From the NCBI RefSeq assembly GCF_036785885.1, contig NC_092322.1, positions 12,856,466 through 12,920,465 of the forward strand: a DNA stretch of 64,000 nt, read 5' to 3'. Each line of letters begins with the position of its first letter. Position 1 is the first letter of the stretch. Both the position numbers and the translations under genes were made by a program. The DNA is from Coffea arabica (lineage: Eukaryota > Streptophyta > Magnoliopsida > Gentianales > Rubiaceae). Positions 38,796 through 50,560 of the stretch are shown here, in pieces. Below the pieces are notes generated by a model that saw only the letters and a program-made list of their open reading frames with translations, was not told where the DNA came from and did no database searches.

Positions 38796-38813
38796 CGACG
38801 CCGTTTTAGCTGA
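38796..38813 (+). promoter_or_regulatory. CGACGCCGTTTT leader element
   Basis: The same core followed by AGCTGA occurs in the DRG1 leader at 6673. It lies in the probable non-coding first exon of the PDCD2-like gene. Confidence 0.4.
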
Positions 38814-39480
38814 GAATAAGGTCCCTTCTCTTCTCTTCTCTCTGCATCTTCATTTTATCTTGGTTTGTATGTTTTGAAGTATGAGAGCTTGAAATTGTTT
38901 TGCTTATGCCTTTTAGCTTTATCTTCACTAGAAAAACTGTCTTTTTTTTTTCTTTCTTTTTCAGCTTTTCAATTTTGGTTTTGTGTTTGTTTTTGTGAAT
39001 TTTCTACAGCAAGAAGATTTTTTATTGGTATAGAAGATTTGTTATTGGTATTGATAAAGACTATAAAAAAAAAAAAGAAAGAAAAAGAGAATCTTTACTG
39101 AGTTGGTTTCTAACTTAATTTTTTTGGGTAATTAAGAGTATTATGCTGGCACTTATCTGTTAAAGGGCCATCACAAAATTAGATTTTGTCCGGAACTAGT
39201 GAAAAAGAAAGATGTTTTAGTATGTTGGTTTTGGTTATGTATAAAGGGCCTTCACAAAATTTAATTTTGTCAAGAATTAGTGAAAAAGAATAATATGTGG
39301 AGTTGTTGGTAAAAGGTTATCACTGAATCAGGTTTTGTGAAAAAATGGCTGGGTTTCAGTTGCTTATTCTTTGTCCTCTATTGCAATGAAGCAGTCAGCG
39401 AATGATAAAATGCTTCCGTCTTAGAGCGTGTACAGCTTATGTCAGCGTTTTTTGTTTACTATTTGGCTATAGATAACCCG

Positions 39481-42400
39481 ATGGAAGAAGTTATATTGGG
39501 AATGCCAGGACCTTGGGCCGATGATAATTCTGAAGTGGCTGACCATTATACAACCAAAATTGGAGGTCTTCCTGTAAGATAGTTTGTTTGATTTTGAGAA
39601 TTAGACTTATTTTCAAGGAAGTTCTTGCTGTGTTTTTATTATTGTTTTTTGTCTGAACAGGACTGGCCAATTCCTGATATTGGTATTAAGCCTGAACTGC
39701 TAATATGTCCATCATGTAAAAGCAATCTCTGTCTTCTTGCACAGGTTTTTGAATAGTTTGCCCTTTTTTTCGGTGGATAACAATCAGCTCAAAGTTTGAA
39801 TCAAAGTGCTTTCTTTTTTCTGGGTTTTGTGTTTCTTATCTTACTCAGGTTTATGCTCCGATTTCGAACGAGAGTTTGACACTTGAAGAACGTGTTATTT
39901 ACATTTTTGGTTGTGTAATGCTGCAATGTGGGAGCAATCCTTCAAGGTTTAATGGTTCTGGCTTACTAGATTCCTATTAAGATCTCGAAGTTGGATTGAC
40001 CAGAGTTATTCTTGTTCTTGGTCTTCTTTGTTTTTACTTTTATGGTTCTTTTGTATGTAGTTGGAGAGCTCTTCGAGTACAGAAGTCAGTCAGTAGTGAA
40101 GATCCATTTGTACACAGTAATGATGTTGCCCCTTTTCCGCCGTCTTCTGTTTCAGCTGTTAAAAATGATTGGCAGCAAGACTTGTGGACATTCGAGTCTA
40201 GAGAGGATGATGATGGTGGAAACGGTGATGACTTAGATCTAGAGGACTTAAGTAGGGCATTTTCTGAAGCTGCAAGTTTGTCTTCCAATTCAAAGAAACA
40301 AAGTTGTGATCCTGAGGCTAGTCTGAAGCCTTCATCTACAGATGAGAAATCTAAAGCTAATGATAAACAATTTCCTGGTATAGCTTGTGGGTGTGTTTGG
40401 AAGAATATACATGCAGATTATTGTTTTGAAGTTTATCTCAGAATGTGTATGTGTGCATATCTGTAAGTTGAAACTCCTGCATTTCAAAAAAAAGGTACCT
40501 GTGCCAAGATAACCAGATTGAAGTGCAAATCTGATCCTTCTGAGCAGCAATCCCCCTGTTCAGTTAGTATCTATTCTTGAATGAAAGAGAATGGGCAGGT
40601 GGTGAGTTCTTGGGCCAGGATAGCATTTCCCATGAGTTGTTATGATTCCTGCTGTAATATCCTGCCGAAGTCCTAATCCAATATAAAATCATGTTGTCTC
40701 TAAGCTTTTCTACCACAAAAAAAGGAATCAATACTTGGCCATTTTTTATGAGTTGCAAACCTCACAATCATCTGGACTATTAGCCTTTTAGTTAGCTTAT
40801 TTGTTTATTTCAAAATTCAGTTTCAGTGTAATACTATAAGGCTGAATTGTTTATTTTGTAACAATGTGATTTGTGCTAAAATGATAGTCTCAATCTGCAT
40901 AATCCATTCCTAGCTGTGAGTTTCTCTGCAGGATATTTTTCCATGTTTTGCTAGAAAGTCTTTTGAAAGATTTTAATTTTTTTAATGTTTTTTATTGCAG
41001 TTTTGCCTTGCTTCTACATATATGCACAGGAGGAGAAATTTACAAAGGAGGTCACTTCCTTGTGGTCAAAATATGGCTCACTGTCTGTGAATGGGAACGA
41101 AAGTGATCTTGATGATCATACACCGGAAGAGAGATGGGAAGAGGAGAAGTATGAATATGATAAAGCCTTGAATGCCGATAGGACTTACCTCAAGTTCAAG
41201 AAACGTATTGATGCATATCCAGAGCAATGCTTCAGGTGAAGTTGTCAGGGTTCTTGGCCTTAGAAGTAGAAGTGATGCTTTTCACCTTCCTGTGTACTGA
41301 TAGTTGATTGGCAGGCTCTGAACCCAGATTATTGTTTCAGTACTTTTAGAAGCTCCTGTTTTGGCTGTGAAAGGCAACTTTTATTTTGGGAAAAAAAAGG
41401 GGGGGAGGGGTTTATGGGGCAGTGTACGGTCTGTCACTATTAAGAAGATGTTTGACTGGTAGCAGAACTTTTTGATCCTTAGAGACCAAGTGAGGAGATA
41501 TTCTAGTAAGAGTTACAGATATATATCATGAGGGGAATGAGTTAAAGTCCATATTATTTCGTTGAAGTTCTGATTTGAGAGCTTTATTATCATGTCATGG
41601 ATAAAGGTCAACAAAAACTTATCGACACTCAAGTTTTTGGACTTCTTCATGCAAAGTAGCTAGCAAAGTGTAGAGATTCTCTCATTTAATTTATTTTGTT
41701 TTTCAACTGTTATTATCTTCTTCAACTCATAGTAAGTGTGCTTTATATGGATTAACCACGTATCTTGTAGTAGCTAGTTTCATCATTCCTTTCTCTTAGG
41801 ATACAACTAGAATGCTTGGTAGGACTTTTGGACTCTGCCCAATTCTGAAGTTCTGCAATGTCAATGCTTTCAGATATTCATATGGTGGGAGGCCACTAGT
41901 GGCCTTTATGGATAAGGAAGATGCTGGCACATGCTGCCTTTGTGGTGGGTCAAGGCAATACGAGATGCAGCTGATGCCGCCATTGTTATATTTTCTACAG
42001 AAAGCAACCAGTAAACAACCCAACATTTCTTTGGAGAGCTGGAACTGGATGACTCTGATCATCTATACCTGTTCTAAGGTGACTAACCGTACAAAATACT
42101 GTGCTGAAATTGGATGCAAATATTTTCCTCATATTGATATGGCTAATTATCTACCATGCCTGTGAACCACCAACAACATTGATTGTGAATTAGAGAAACA
42201 GGGTACCATTGCAACTTAAAAACCTGATGGCTCTTTGAAAGCCCGTCATAATTTTATTATCCGGAGTAAATGTTTATGTATAAGAAAGACATGTGACTTT
42301 CCAATGATCGTGTTTTTACTATAAAACTGCTCAAATTGTACAGAAGGTTTTGTCGGAGAGAATAATGAAAAGTAAGTCAATCTTCAATAACACTATTATC

Positions 42401-42797
42401 ACATATAGTTTCGAAGCAACCATGAAGGTGGCCTAAACAGGCTGCTAAATGTTTGAAGTCATTCTTACCTCCATTTCATTGGATGATCCTCTTTAACCTC
42501 AGTAACCTTGTCACTGTTCCCCTAGGATTTGTAGGCTCTTAGCCATCCACTTCTTATAGCATAGTCCTCAACAACTCATCCCCAATTGCTCTTCGTTCGT
42601 ACTCCTCATGGCTTGCAGCTATGGGCTAATTTGTATATATGTGGTTCCAAGTATGCTTTGTCTTGTTCATCTGCATATTCATCTAATATCATGTTCCTTG
42701 TTCCTTTTAGAGCTGTGCAGAGTCTATCCATCTGGATAAGCCCAACAATCACGGCTGGGTTGTAGCAGAGGAAGCTGTTGTTGTACAGTTGGAGTAA
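39481..42797 (+). CDS. PDCD2/TSR4-like protein (complete, 7 exons)
   Basis: PDCD2/TSR4 proteins are cytosolic chaperone-like adaptors; in yeast and animals they escort ribosomal protein uS5 (RPS2) into 40S assembly. Exons: 39481-39573, 39661-39744, 39849-39946, 40061-40377, 41001-41235, 41874-42078 and 42711-42797. All are in phase and give 372 aa. The N-terminus ([10 protein letters not shown], then [11 protein letters not shown]) is typical of PDCD2L. A zinc-binding set follows at Cys47, Cys50, Cys55 and, later, Cys81/Cys86. An acidic linker (about residues 120-200) precedes the PDCD2 C-terminal domain. That domain holds [16 protein letters not shown], a second CCLCGG knuckle and a hydrophobic core, ending VVVQLE. 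The role in ribosome assembly is inferred from the family. It follows ABCF5 in the same direction with 2.0 kb between coding regions. Confidence 0.93.
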
Positions 42798-43471
42798 CAT
42801 TATACCTCAATGTTGTACTTATGGGCGTAGTAGATGGCATCAGAAAACATGCATTTTGTTTTAGTTCCCCATTTTTGAGCGATTGACTTCATCATTTTGT
42901 GTTTTTTTCATTTAGATGATGAGCATAGAATCGTTAGTTTTCTTTTGGTCGTGTTCTTGCTTTCTTTCTTTTACAAGTAGCTATAGAATGGGGGACAGAA
43001 TGAGGTAAAGTTTTTGCTGCTCGGAGGAGCATAGCAGCAAAAGGAATTTGGTCAGCAATTGGAGCCTCCACGCTTCAGTCCCCAAATAATTCAGGGGTTG
43101 TTTAATGCGGAGATTGTACCATATGCTTGAGCTTTTGAACTGTCAAAACAAGTTTCGGTACTTTACTTAATTTGATTGATGTATACAAATTGGTATCATG
43201 GCAGATTCCTGCAGCTAGCCAAATTGCAAAGGTTTGAAGTAGTTAAACATTAGACTACATTTTCTTCTTCAAATGAACAAGAAAATTGTTCAAAATAAGA
43301 TGAAAACATAATCGATTTGAAAATCCCAACAACTACATCCCAATTTAAGCAGCCAAGCAAAAAATCTGTCTCCACTTTAAGATCAATGTAGAATTTACAT
43401 GAGCACGATATGCCACTGGCATTTACCACCGACCTTTCTGTCCTAGATAGATGTTGCTGCTCAAACTTCTT
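42798..43471. other. Converging 3' regions of PDCD2-like and RPB4 genes
   Basis: The two stop codons face each other 674 bp apart, so both 3' UTRs must end inside this interval. I see no other feature. Confidence 0.6.
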
Positions 43472-46400
43472 CTACTCAAATTTCTTGACCAGAGATAAGT
43501 CATTCAGCATCTTCTCAATAGCATCGTCATCAAGGGCACGGCCTCTATTCTGTAAGAAGAAACATGAAACATTCATTATCAAGATGAAGATTAAAGGCAC
43601 TAGCAGAAAACTCCAAAGTATTACAGACTGAAAGAGGCAACAGCTAGATGGCTAAAGAACAAACATCTGCAACAGTAACATCCCTTTTGTGGCATAGTTA
43701 ATGTTGGGGATATAACAAAAAGTTCCATTGGTGGCTTATCCACTATGAGACGGTTGAAGAAAAACTTAGGAATGTCGAATATCAGCATGACCATCCACTT
43801 TTACCAAACTAGCAATACCATCATGAATCAAATGCTGGAGCATCAAAGGCACAAAACATTCTTTTATCAAAGCCTTTGACCACAAGAATCAAACTGATGA
43901 AAGTGTTGAGTTGTTATTGGCTTCTCCAACTTATTTATACACACTTGTTGGTTGTATTTTCCATAAAAATAAAACTACACTTGACACGGTTAGTGAACCA
44001 CACTGGTACCTTGATTGATGGGACCATAGCAATAGCTTCCTCAACAGTCTCTGGGCAAAGATTACCAAGTACACAAAGCTGCAGAAGACAAGGAATTAGT
44101 GGCACTTTTAAGGTTCCTTTCAACAAATGAAGAGAGACATGTTGCATTTGTTGGATCCTCACCTCAAATTCAGCAAGCTGGTATCTGCTAAGAATCCTGA
44201 TATTTGACTAAGGAAGATGACAGTCAAAAGGGCTTTCTTTTGTTTTTTTGTTTTGTCCTATTGAAAATATAACTAGTTGTCTCCTATTAGACCAATAAGG
44301 AGGCATGATCCTATTTCTTTCACAGTGGCTAAAACTAGCAAAGGATATGGAAAAAGATGTGATAAGCACAATCCAGATAAACCATTGACATGAAATCAGA
44401 AGAGAAGTCATCAGTTGTTCTATTTAATGGAAATATCTGAAAAGCCACAGCAACTACAAAGATCATATATTGGTTACTAACAAATAATAAGAACAATAGT
44501 TGAGTGACAACCCACAAGGCTTTATGCCCAGCACTGACTCAATGAAGAGGATAATCACATTGTCAATGTAAGAGTAAACTATTGCTAATTCCACACTAAC
44601 ATAACAAATTCTGTAACAAACGTGATGATGTGAAAGATTATCTATGAGCCTATACTTAAATCTAGACGTTTATAAACTGTCAACATGCTTATTCATTTTG
44701 TTGAAGCAATGAAGCACCAATTTATGTCGGTTAAGTTTATAAAGGAAGATGTGAACAATTATCAAGGCTAGGAACCACATACTAGATATTGCCAGGTATC
44801 TCTTCTTAAGCTTAGTAATTCAAGCTTTTCTTTCTTTGTTTATTATTGACTATCACAAAATGACTCATCCGAACTCCTACTGACAGAAATCAGGATTTAA
44901 TCATTATACCACACTATATGTCCTCATTATCTGTCCAACTAATCACAAGAAATATAACTTTATATGCATGAAATACAGAGTCCAGGAAACAAAAGAAAGA
45001 GCTTTGTTGTCCAAGGATACTCTCGGACTTGTCTGACAGAATCAGGATTCTTGTAGCGGCTGAAACGCTTCACATACTGCAGAGACTTCTCAAATACTCT
45101 GAAACAAGTAAAAACCATAGTACATTAAGACATTTTTCTTTAAAAAGTTACAAGTTGAAATGCAAGATGCACTCAATCTCATGTTCATCAAAAGACATGG
45201 CAGAGAGATGATTTTACCAGCCTACAGGTAAAATTAGTATAAACTACATGCGGAGGTCTGCATCTTAAACTTCAGAAATTTTTCCTTGATATCTTTTTAA
45301 AGACATTGATCGAATAATCGCAAAAGGCGATTCAAATTATAAGAGAAAACAATCTAAGTTGTTCATAGAGAAAAATATCAACTTTTATCTCCCATCCATA
45401 TCCAGAAGTTGGATAAAAAGAAGTAGACAGCCAGATGAAATACTTACTGAGACATTTGATTCATTGGATCCTCCGACATCTGCTGAAGCTGCTCATACTT
45501 ATGTTCAAGAATTAAGGAAACTTCACAATTCATCAAACACTTGGCCTTCAAAAATTCTGCAAAACCAGCAAGGAAGAAGAATCATTTAGTAAATGAATGC
45601 TTTTGTATACCAAGAAATATGAAATGAAAACATTTGATCAGAGGATTAATAGAATTAATTTTTTTAAGCTGTATGAACAAACAAAGTAAACACCTAGCTC
45701 ATCTTGAAAACTATGATGAACAAGATAATACAAAATCATTAATTTGCACATTTGGGGAGTCTGTAACAGTTTACTAAATCAATAAAATGTGCAGTAGAAT
45801 GAAATTAAACAGTCTTGTGTTACAGTGAGAAGTGTTAGCCTTTTAGTTACCCCTCCGAAAGCAGATAATGCATAAATTCCAGTTACTGCTTTTGTTTTTA
45901 ATGAGAAGGCAATAATGGTCATGCATTCAGTAACTAACTTAGGTAGAAGCTTGAGCATTACAACCTGCAGACATATTCTGGTGTGGGGAACAGATGCACC
46001 AAAGTATTACAGCAGTCATTCAAAACCAAAATCACAATTTAAAAGTTCAACCATGAAAACTCATAATTTCAAAAATCACCAGTATCATAGCAATTTGCTT
46101 TGACGCTCAGCGTATTATGCAGGAAAGCACCAAGCGAAGTGCCAAACGCTGTGTCCTTCCTGACGACATTGAAATTTCCATTAAAGCAACAGTGTTTCTC
46201 TTTTCCTAAAGTTTTTGCATACAACATCTTAAAGGCTTCTGAGACTACCAACACATCATTTTCTTGAGAAACTGAAACTCAAATCTCTATATCAAGACAA
46301 AAAAGGATCAGAAAATAGTTTATCAAAAAATGTCAGCCCAAAACTTTGCAACTCCAGAGACGTGCACTGCTTAAGGCCATCTTTCTGAAAGTCCACCAAA

Positions 46401-47485
46401 AGTCAGAAAAAAAAAAACCTCATATCATCAAACATCAAGATTGGGTTTTTGACATTTCACCACGTCTTGATGAATTTGAAATATGAAAAGTTCCATCCTC
46501 TTTGGAAACTTCATACTTATAATGGCACCCCACATAATGAACTATTTGATGTATCCTTCCCTGTCCAGTATCAGCAGATTAAAACAGCCGAAGAGACCCG
46601 CATGTAGTTCATTTTACTCCTATTCAAAACACCGTTAACATTAAATAAGAATTATCACAAGCATCACCCTCTTTTAAAACTTCAATTGGCACACTGCCAC
46701 GAGGGGAAACAAGCATGAAGAACTTCTGTCATTCAAGCACTCCAAATACCATCGTGCAACCTAATTTCCTTCCATAGCCTCTCTTCTGAAAGCTTTGGAA
46801 TTGTCAGTAAAACTACAAAAAACAGTGGCAAAAAGTTCAGGATCTCCCTTTTGCTCCAGCGTTTCAATATCGCTGGTCTCCCGTAAGTTACTCTACTAAG
46901 TCAAATCTATTACAGCTTCTCTACGTGCAACCAAATCTTCTCTCTACCTCATTAAGTATTCTTGTTTATTGAACTCCTGACATCAAAGGTTTCTCAAGCA
47001 ACTTATAAACAATTTTATGTATTATGCGCATCTCACTAGCTCGGACCAACACGTCCTCTTACATTTGCTAACTCTATTATTGACTCACTTATATAAATGC
47101 AGGTGATTCTTGAAGCAACAACATCAGTCGTGCAAAATAACACAAACAGCATAAATAAAACATTCCAATGCAGCCGAAAGAATGACTGACCACATCAGGT
47201 TCAATTCAGAAGAAAATGATGCAAGTCAAACTCGATAAAAGATCAACCATCCTATTTTGTCATTCGAACAATTTGAACGGCTTATCCCCTGATATAAAGG
47301 AACCATAATTTGTGCAAGGAAATTTCTTCTTAAAACTTTGATAAATTCAGAACACCAATAGCTAAGCAAGATATCATCTTTTACACATTAGAACAACAAC
47401 AACAAATCATAAAATCGTATTAGGAAGTGTGATTACCATCACCAATCTTGAGCTCAGCGGCGTTCTCTTCCTCTTCTCCCGACAT
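43472..47485 (-). CDS. NRPB4: RNA polymerase II subunit RPB4 (complete, 6 exons)
   Basis: RPB4 pairs with RPB7 to form the stalk of RNA polymerase II in the nucleus. Minus-strand exons are 47437-47485, 45448-45556, 45021-45098, 44163-44196, 44010-44078 and 43472-43549. All introns are GT-AG and the product is 138 aa, the same length as Arabidopsis NRPB4 as I recall it. Residues 1-20 begin MSGEEEENAAELKIGDEFLK. The helical core includes CEVSLILEHKYEQLQQM and RYKNPDSVRQVREILSRYQL. The HRDC-like C-terminal part includes ELCVLGNLCPETVEEAIAMV and ends LSLVKKFE. The 34-bp fourth exon is a micro-exon. The first intron (45557-47436) is 1.9 kb. The leader is probably spliced as well (minus-strand donor near 47815, acceptor near 47511). 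The Pol II-specific form is favoured over the Pol IV/V paralogue because the sequence is short and lacks an N-terminal extension. Confidence 0.95.
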
Positions 47486-47924
47486 ATTTAGCCCAAGTTA
47501 AACTAACCTATATCAAAATAAAATTTCACCATTAGCTAAAAATATCTCTAAAAATTGCAAGAAAATAATAAACAACAGTTCATTAGAATTTGCAGATAAA
47601 AAAAATAAAAAACCCGAGCAAAAAAAAAAGATTCTTTAATACATATATATCGACTAGAACTAATGGGCACACACAAAATCCATTATCATTGTACTGAAAC
47701 TACAAATTTAGCACTAATATCTGACTAGATGAAAAGGGTTTCGAGGGAAACGAAAAGGGATGATTCTTGGAGCTGCCGTGACCTTAATTTGTCGGGTATG
47801 GTGGGAGAGGGTACCTTGGAGTAAAGGGTTTTGATGCAGAACTTTGATGGCGAGAATCAGCTCGTTTTGGAGATGAAGGGAAATAAAGGGGAGGAGTAAT
47901 TCGGTGATTTAGCCAACTTCCGTT

Positions 47925-47930
47925 GGCCCA
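47925..47930 (-). promoter_or_regulatory. Site II element TGGGCC upstream of RPB4
   Basis: TGGGCC on the minus strand within TTTATGGGCCAACGG lies about 440 bases upstream of the start codon and some 50-100 upstream of the likely transcription start. Site II (TCP-bound) elements are usual in plant housekeeping promoters. Confidence 0.45.
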
Positions 47931-48133
47931 TAAATTTAAAAATATACTAAACTTAGCCTCAGGATTCATAAGATTGTCCCAGACCACCCCTTCAATTTTT
48001 TTTGAAGGGTTCAAATTTTTTTTTTTTGTAGTTAACCCTTCAAAAAAAAATTTTTTGATAAAAAATGAACCAATTTAAGAGCTTGATGGACAAATAGGCC
48101 AAATCAATACATTCGATATAGCTATTACAATTT

Positions 48134-48290
48134 GAGTAAATTTTATATATACTTTTCGTGCATACGCTATCACCGTTAGATCCATGATGCATGAGTAGAA
48201 GTTGGATCTTAAATTTAAATTTTATATTTTGCATAGTTATCATTTATCTAAAATTGACAGTATATACACTCTCACTGTATACATAAGGTT
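48134..48290 (+). mobile_element. Small MITE, family shared with 27693-27840
   Basis: The left end is GAGTAAATTTTATATATAC and the inverse of the right end is AAACCTTATGTATACAGTGA. CGCTATCACCG near the left end corresponds to ACACTATCACG in the other copy. Confidence 0.55.
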
Positions 48291-48667
48291 TTAATATATT
48301 GATTAAACAATCAAATTGATTATCTTCTTAGGTTAAATTTATCATGTGCAAAAAAATTAGACATTCAATTCAAAACCTATTAACAACTAATAATGAATCA
48401 AAAAAATTCAAAATTTTTATTAACTTGTCAAGAAAGCCTTTTAAAGCTGATACATTTTTCTTGTCATTCAAAAAGGAATAGTAACTAGGCCTGTCAACGG
48501 TCCGGGTCTAGACCCAGATCCGTCAATTTTTTACGGGTTCGGGTAAGGATATAATTCCGTTACCCGAACCCTGATCCGGATCTATTTTGTTAAACAGAAA
48601 AAAGGTCGGATATGGAATATAGCATTCCGGCCTGTATCCGACCCGTATCTGGATATAAAATAGATTA

Positions 48668-48707
<40 letters not shown>

Positions 48708-49040
48708 CAATAGTATGCCCCAAATTTACTTCTATACCCAAAAGGCCCAAACAACTAAATATTATCCATAATATTGCCATATACATATACAACACCTATT
48801 GCAAAAGCATGAATTTGAATCTTGCAAAAAAGTATTTATCAATGTTAAACATTATATCTAGAAGATGTTAATTAACACATGCAATATAGCTCAGCTAAGA
48901 CTTAAACCAAGTGATAACATTGAAATAACACTTGTTGGACAAAATTAAATTGACCTTTCTTAATAAAAGTAGTACTTTTTCTATTTTGTTGTAAAACAGG
49001 TTTCAGCCATTGTTTCGGGTAGATCCGAACCCGGATCCAG

Positions 49041-49240
49041 GGCATAGGAAGATTCTTTCACCATCTGAGGCATTAATTTACCTACTAAAATATCACCCGT
49101 TTCTACCCCTATTAATATAGGAAATGGAAGTGGAATGAAAAGAATGATCCACCCGTATTGATATGTCTGTTGCATAAAAAACCTCCTAAGATTAGACCCG
49201 ACCCCAGAAAGACTAAAAGAAAATCATGTATTGGTCCTAA
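49041..49240 (-). pseudogene. Mosaic of plastid gene fragments: ndhG, ndhF and rpoB
   Basis: Read on the minus strand, 49240-49181 translates to [20 protein letters not shown], which I recognise as the N-terminal part of plastid NdhG. 49175-49107 gives [20 protein letters not shown] and continues LIG, the start of NdhF including its initiator ATG. 49106-49041 gives [20 protein letters not shown] and continues YA, an internal segment of plastid RpoB. The ndhF and rpoB pieces are joined in frame and ndhG is in another frame. These genes are not adjacent in plastomes, so the pieces were joined secondarily. They may have come directly from plastid DNA or by way of a mitochondrial genome. All three are truncated and non-functional. 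Identification is from remembered family sequences. Confidence 0.82.
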
Positions 49241-49367
49241 ATTTGAACGATAAAAAAATAACAATTTATAAAAAAATAACAATATGATTTCTAAAATAAA
49301 AAATCTACTCAAACAAGATGCACAAATTACTTATATATTAGATGAAATCTCAAAGAATCCCACGATT

Positions 49368-49460
49368 TTTTATTTTTATTTTAGTGTAAACGGGAAGACT
49401 CGAACCCAAGACCTCTTACTTACACTCCCTTCTCCCGTACCACCGAACCCAACCCTCCCC
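49368..49460 (-). mobile_element. tRNA-derived SINE nested in the hAT element
   Basis: On the minus strand it has box A-like GGTTCGGTGGTACGGGAG and box B-like TTGGGTTCGAGTCTTCC, then an A/T-rich tail. The perfect 10-bp target duplication TCCCACGATT lies at 49358-49367 and 49461-49470. Confidence 0.85.
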
Positions 49461-49908
49461 TCCCACGATTCAATATACTAAATTTAAAAATACATGTCCG
49501 TTGGATTCGGGTCCGGAACATAGAGTAGAAGACCCGTTGGCTAGACGGGCCGGATACGGAACCGGTACGGTATGACGGATTTGGGTCTGAAATGATAAAT
49601 TTCAACCCGAATTCGACCCGTTGACAGGTCTAATAGTAACACAACTTTCTTTGTTAAATGCATGCAACGAAAACAACCCATCTTCTAGAGTACCTTAATT
49701 CCGACATGGGCTTTTAATGGGTTTCGGTCTACCTGAGTTCACCCGAATCATGTTGAAACATATTGGGCTGAATCTTGTAATTATTGGGTTGGGTTAAGTT
49801 TGAACTCAAAATAAAGCCCAATTAAATTATGGGTCAAGTTTGAATTTAATAGCTTAACTCAGCCTAACCAACTAAGTAGATAAGTACACATTTTTATTGA
49901 TAATAATT

Positions 49909-50019
49909 TTTCGTAATTTTTTTTTTGAGAAGGGGAAAGGAGATTAGAATTCAGAATTGTAAGTTTTGAATTCTCAACCTTAGTCATTAAAACTAGAGCC
50001 TCAATTGATGTATGTCATT
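49909..50019 (-). mobile_element. Probable tRNA-derived SINE
   Basis: On the minus strand there is a box A-like region with CTCTAGTTTTAATGACTAAGG, cut here to its core AGTTTTAATGACTAAGG, and box B-like TCTGAATTCTAATCTCC, then an A-run. TAATAATT occurs at both borders (49901-49908 and about 50020-50027), which is weak because the region is AT-rich. Confidence 0.5.
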
Positions 50020-50560
50020 TAATAATTATGTATTGTGACGTACATAATTTATAATTTATCTATAATGATAAAATAAAATAAATATTATATGCATATTATG
50101 GATTAATTATGAGTTTGAACCAAACCTAAATTAGACCTAAAGTTCTAATATCTTTATGAGTCGGAGTTTGGACTTCTCAATGCCTTGCTCACAAGATTCC
50201 ATTGACACCACTAATTCCTGCTTTGGTAGATTATAAATTTATAACAAAGCAACATACTCTTGTCATATATGTACAACGATGTAGGAGGGAATGCTACCTT
50301 ATTCCGAGACTAGGTGAGGCAAGGCAGAAAGCAAAACCAAAAGAAAGAAATTCACTATCATCTCTCTCAGCAAGTTTAAGAGAAATCTCACAGAACATAT
50401 TTAAGGAAAGAAGACAACTAAAAATCCTAAAACTAACAATTAAGTTTCGCTCAAATATGGCTCCGTTCCTTTCTTTTTACTTTCATTCAATCAAAGTATG
50501 CTTAGAGTACCAAAAAAGTGAGATAAAAGAAAGTGAGACCAACCACTGCCCCGTGACTGT

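Larger units (their letters stand above)
37444..39480. other. ABCF5 3' region to PDCD2-like leader
   Basis: It holds the ABCF5 3' UTR, a pyrimidine microsatellite, a SINE, and the leader of the next gene. The PDCD2-like leader seems spliced: a first exon ending near 38820 (AATAAG/GT) and an acceptor at GGCTATAG before 39472. The interval has repeated motifs such as GGGCCTTCACAAAAT (39246) and GGGCCATCACAAAAT (39165). Confidence 0.5.
48486..49632. mobile_element. Non-autonomous hAT element, 1147 bp, with internal insertions
   Basis: A perfect 8-bp target duplication ATAGTAAC lies at 48478-48485 and 49633-49640. Inverted ends are TAGGCCTGTCAACGG at the left and TAGACCTGTCAACGG as the complement of the right. 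The two subterminal regions are rich in GGGTCCGG/ACCCGGAT motifs, while the interior is unrelated. It contains a (TA)n(CA)n microsatellite (about 48668-48708), a plastid-like mosaic (49041-49240) and a SINE (49368-49460). No transposase frame is present. Confidence 0.88.
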
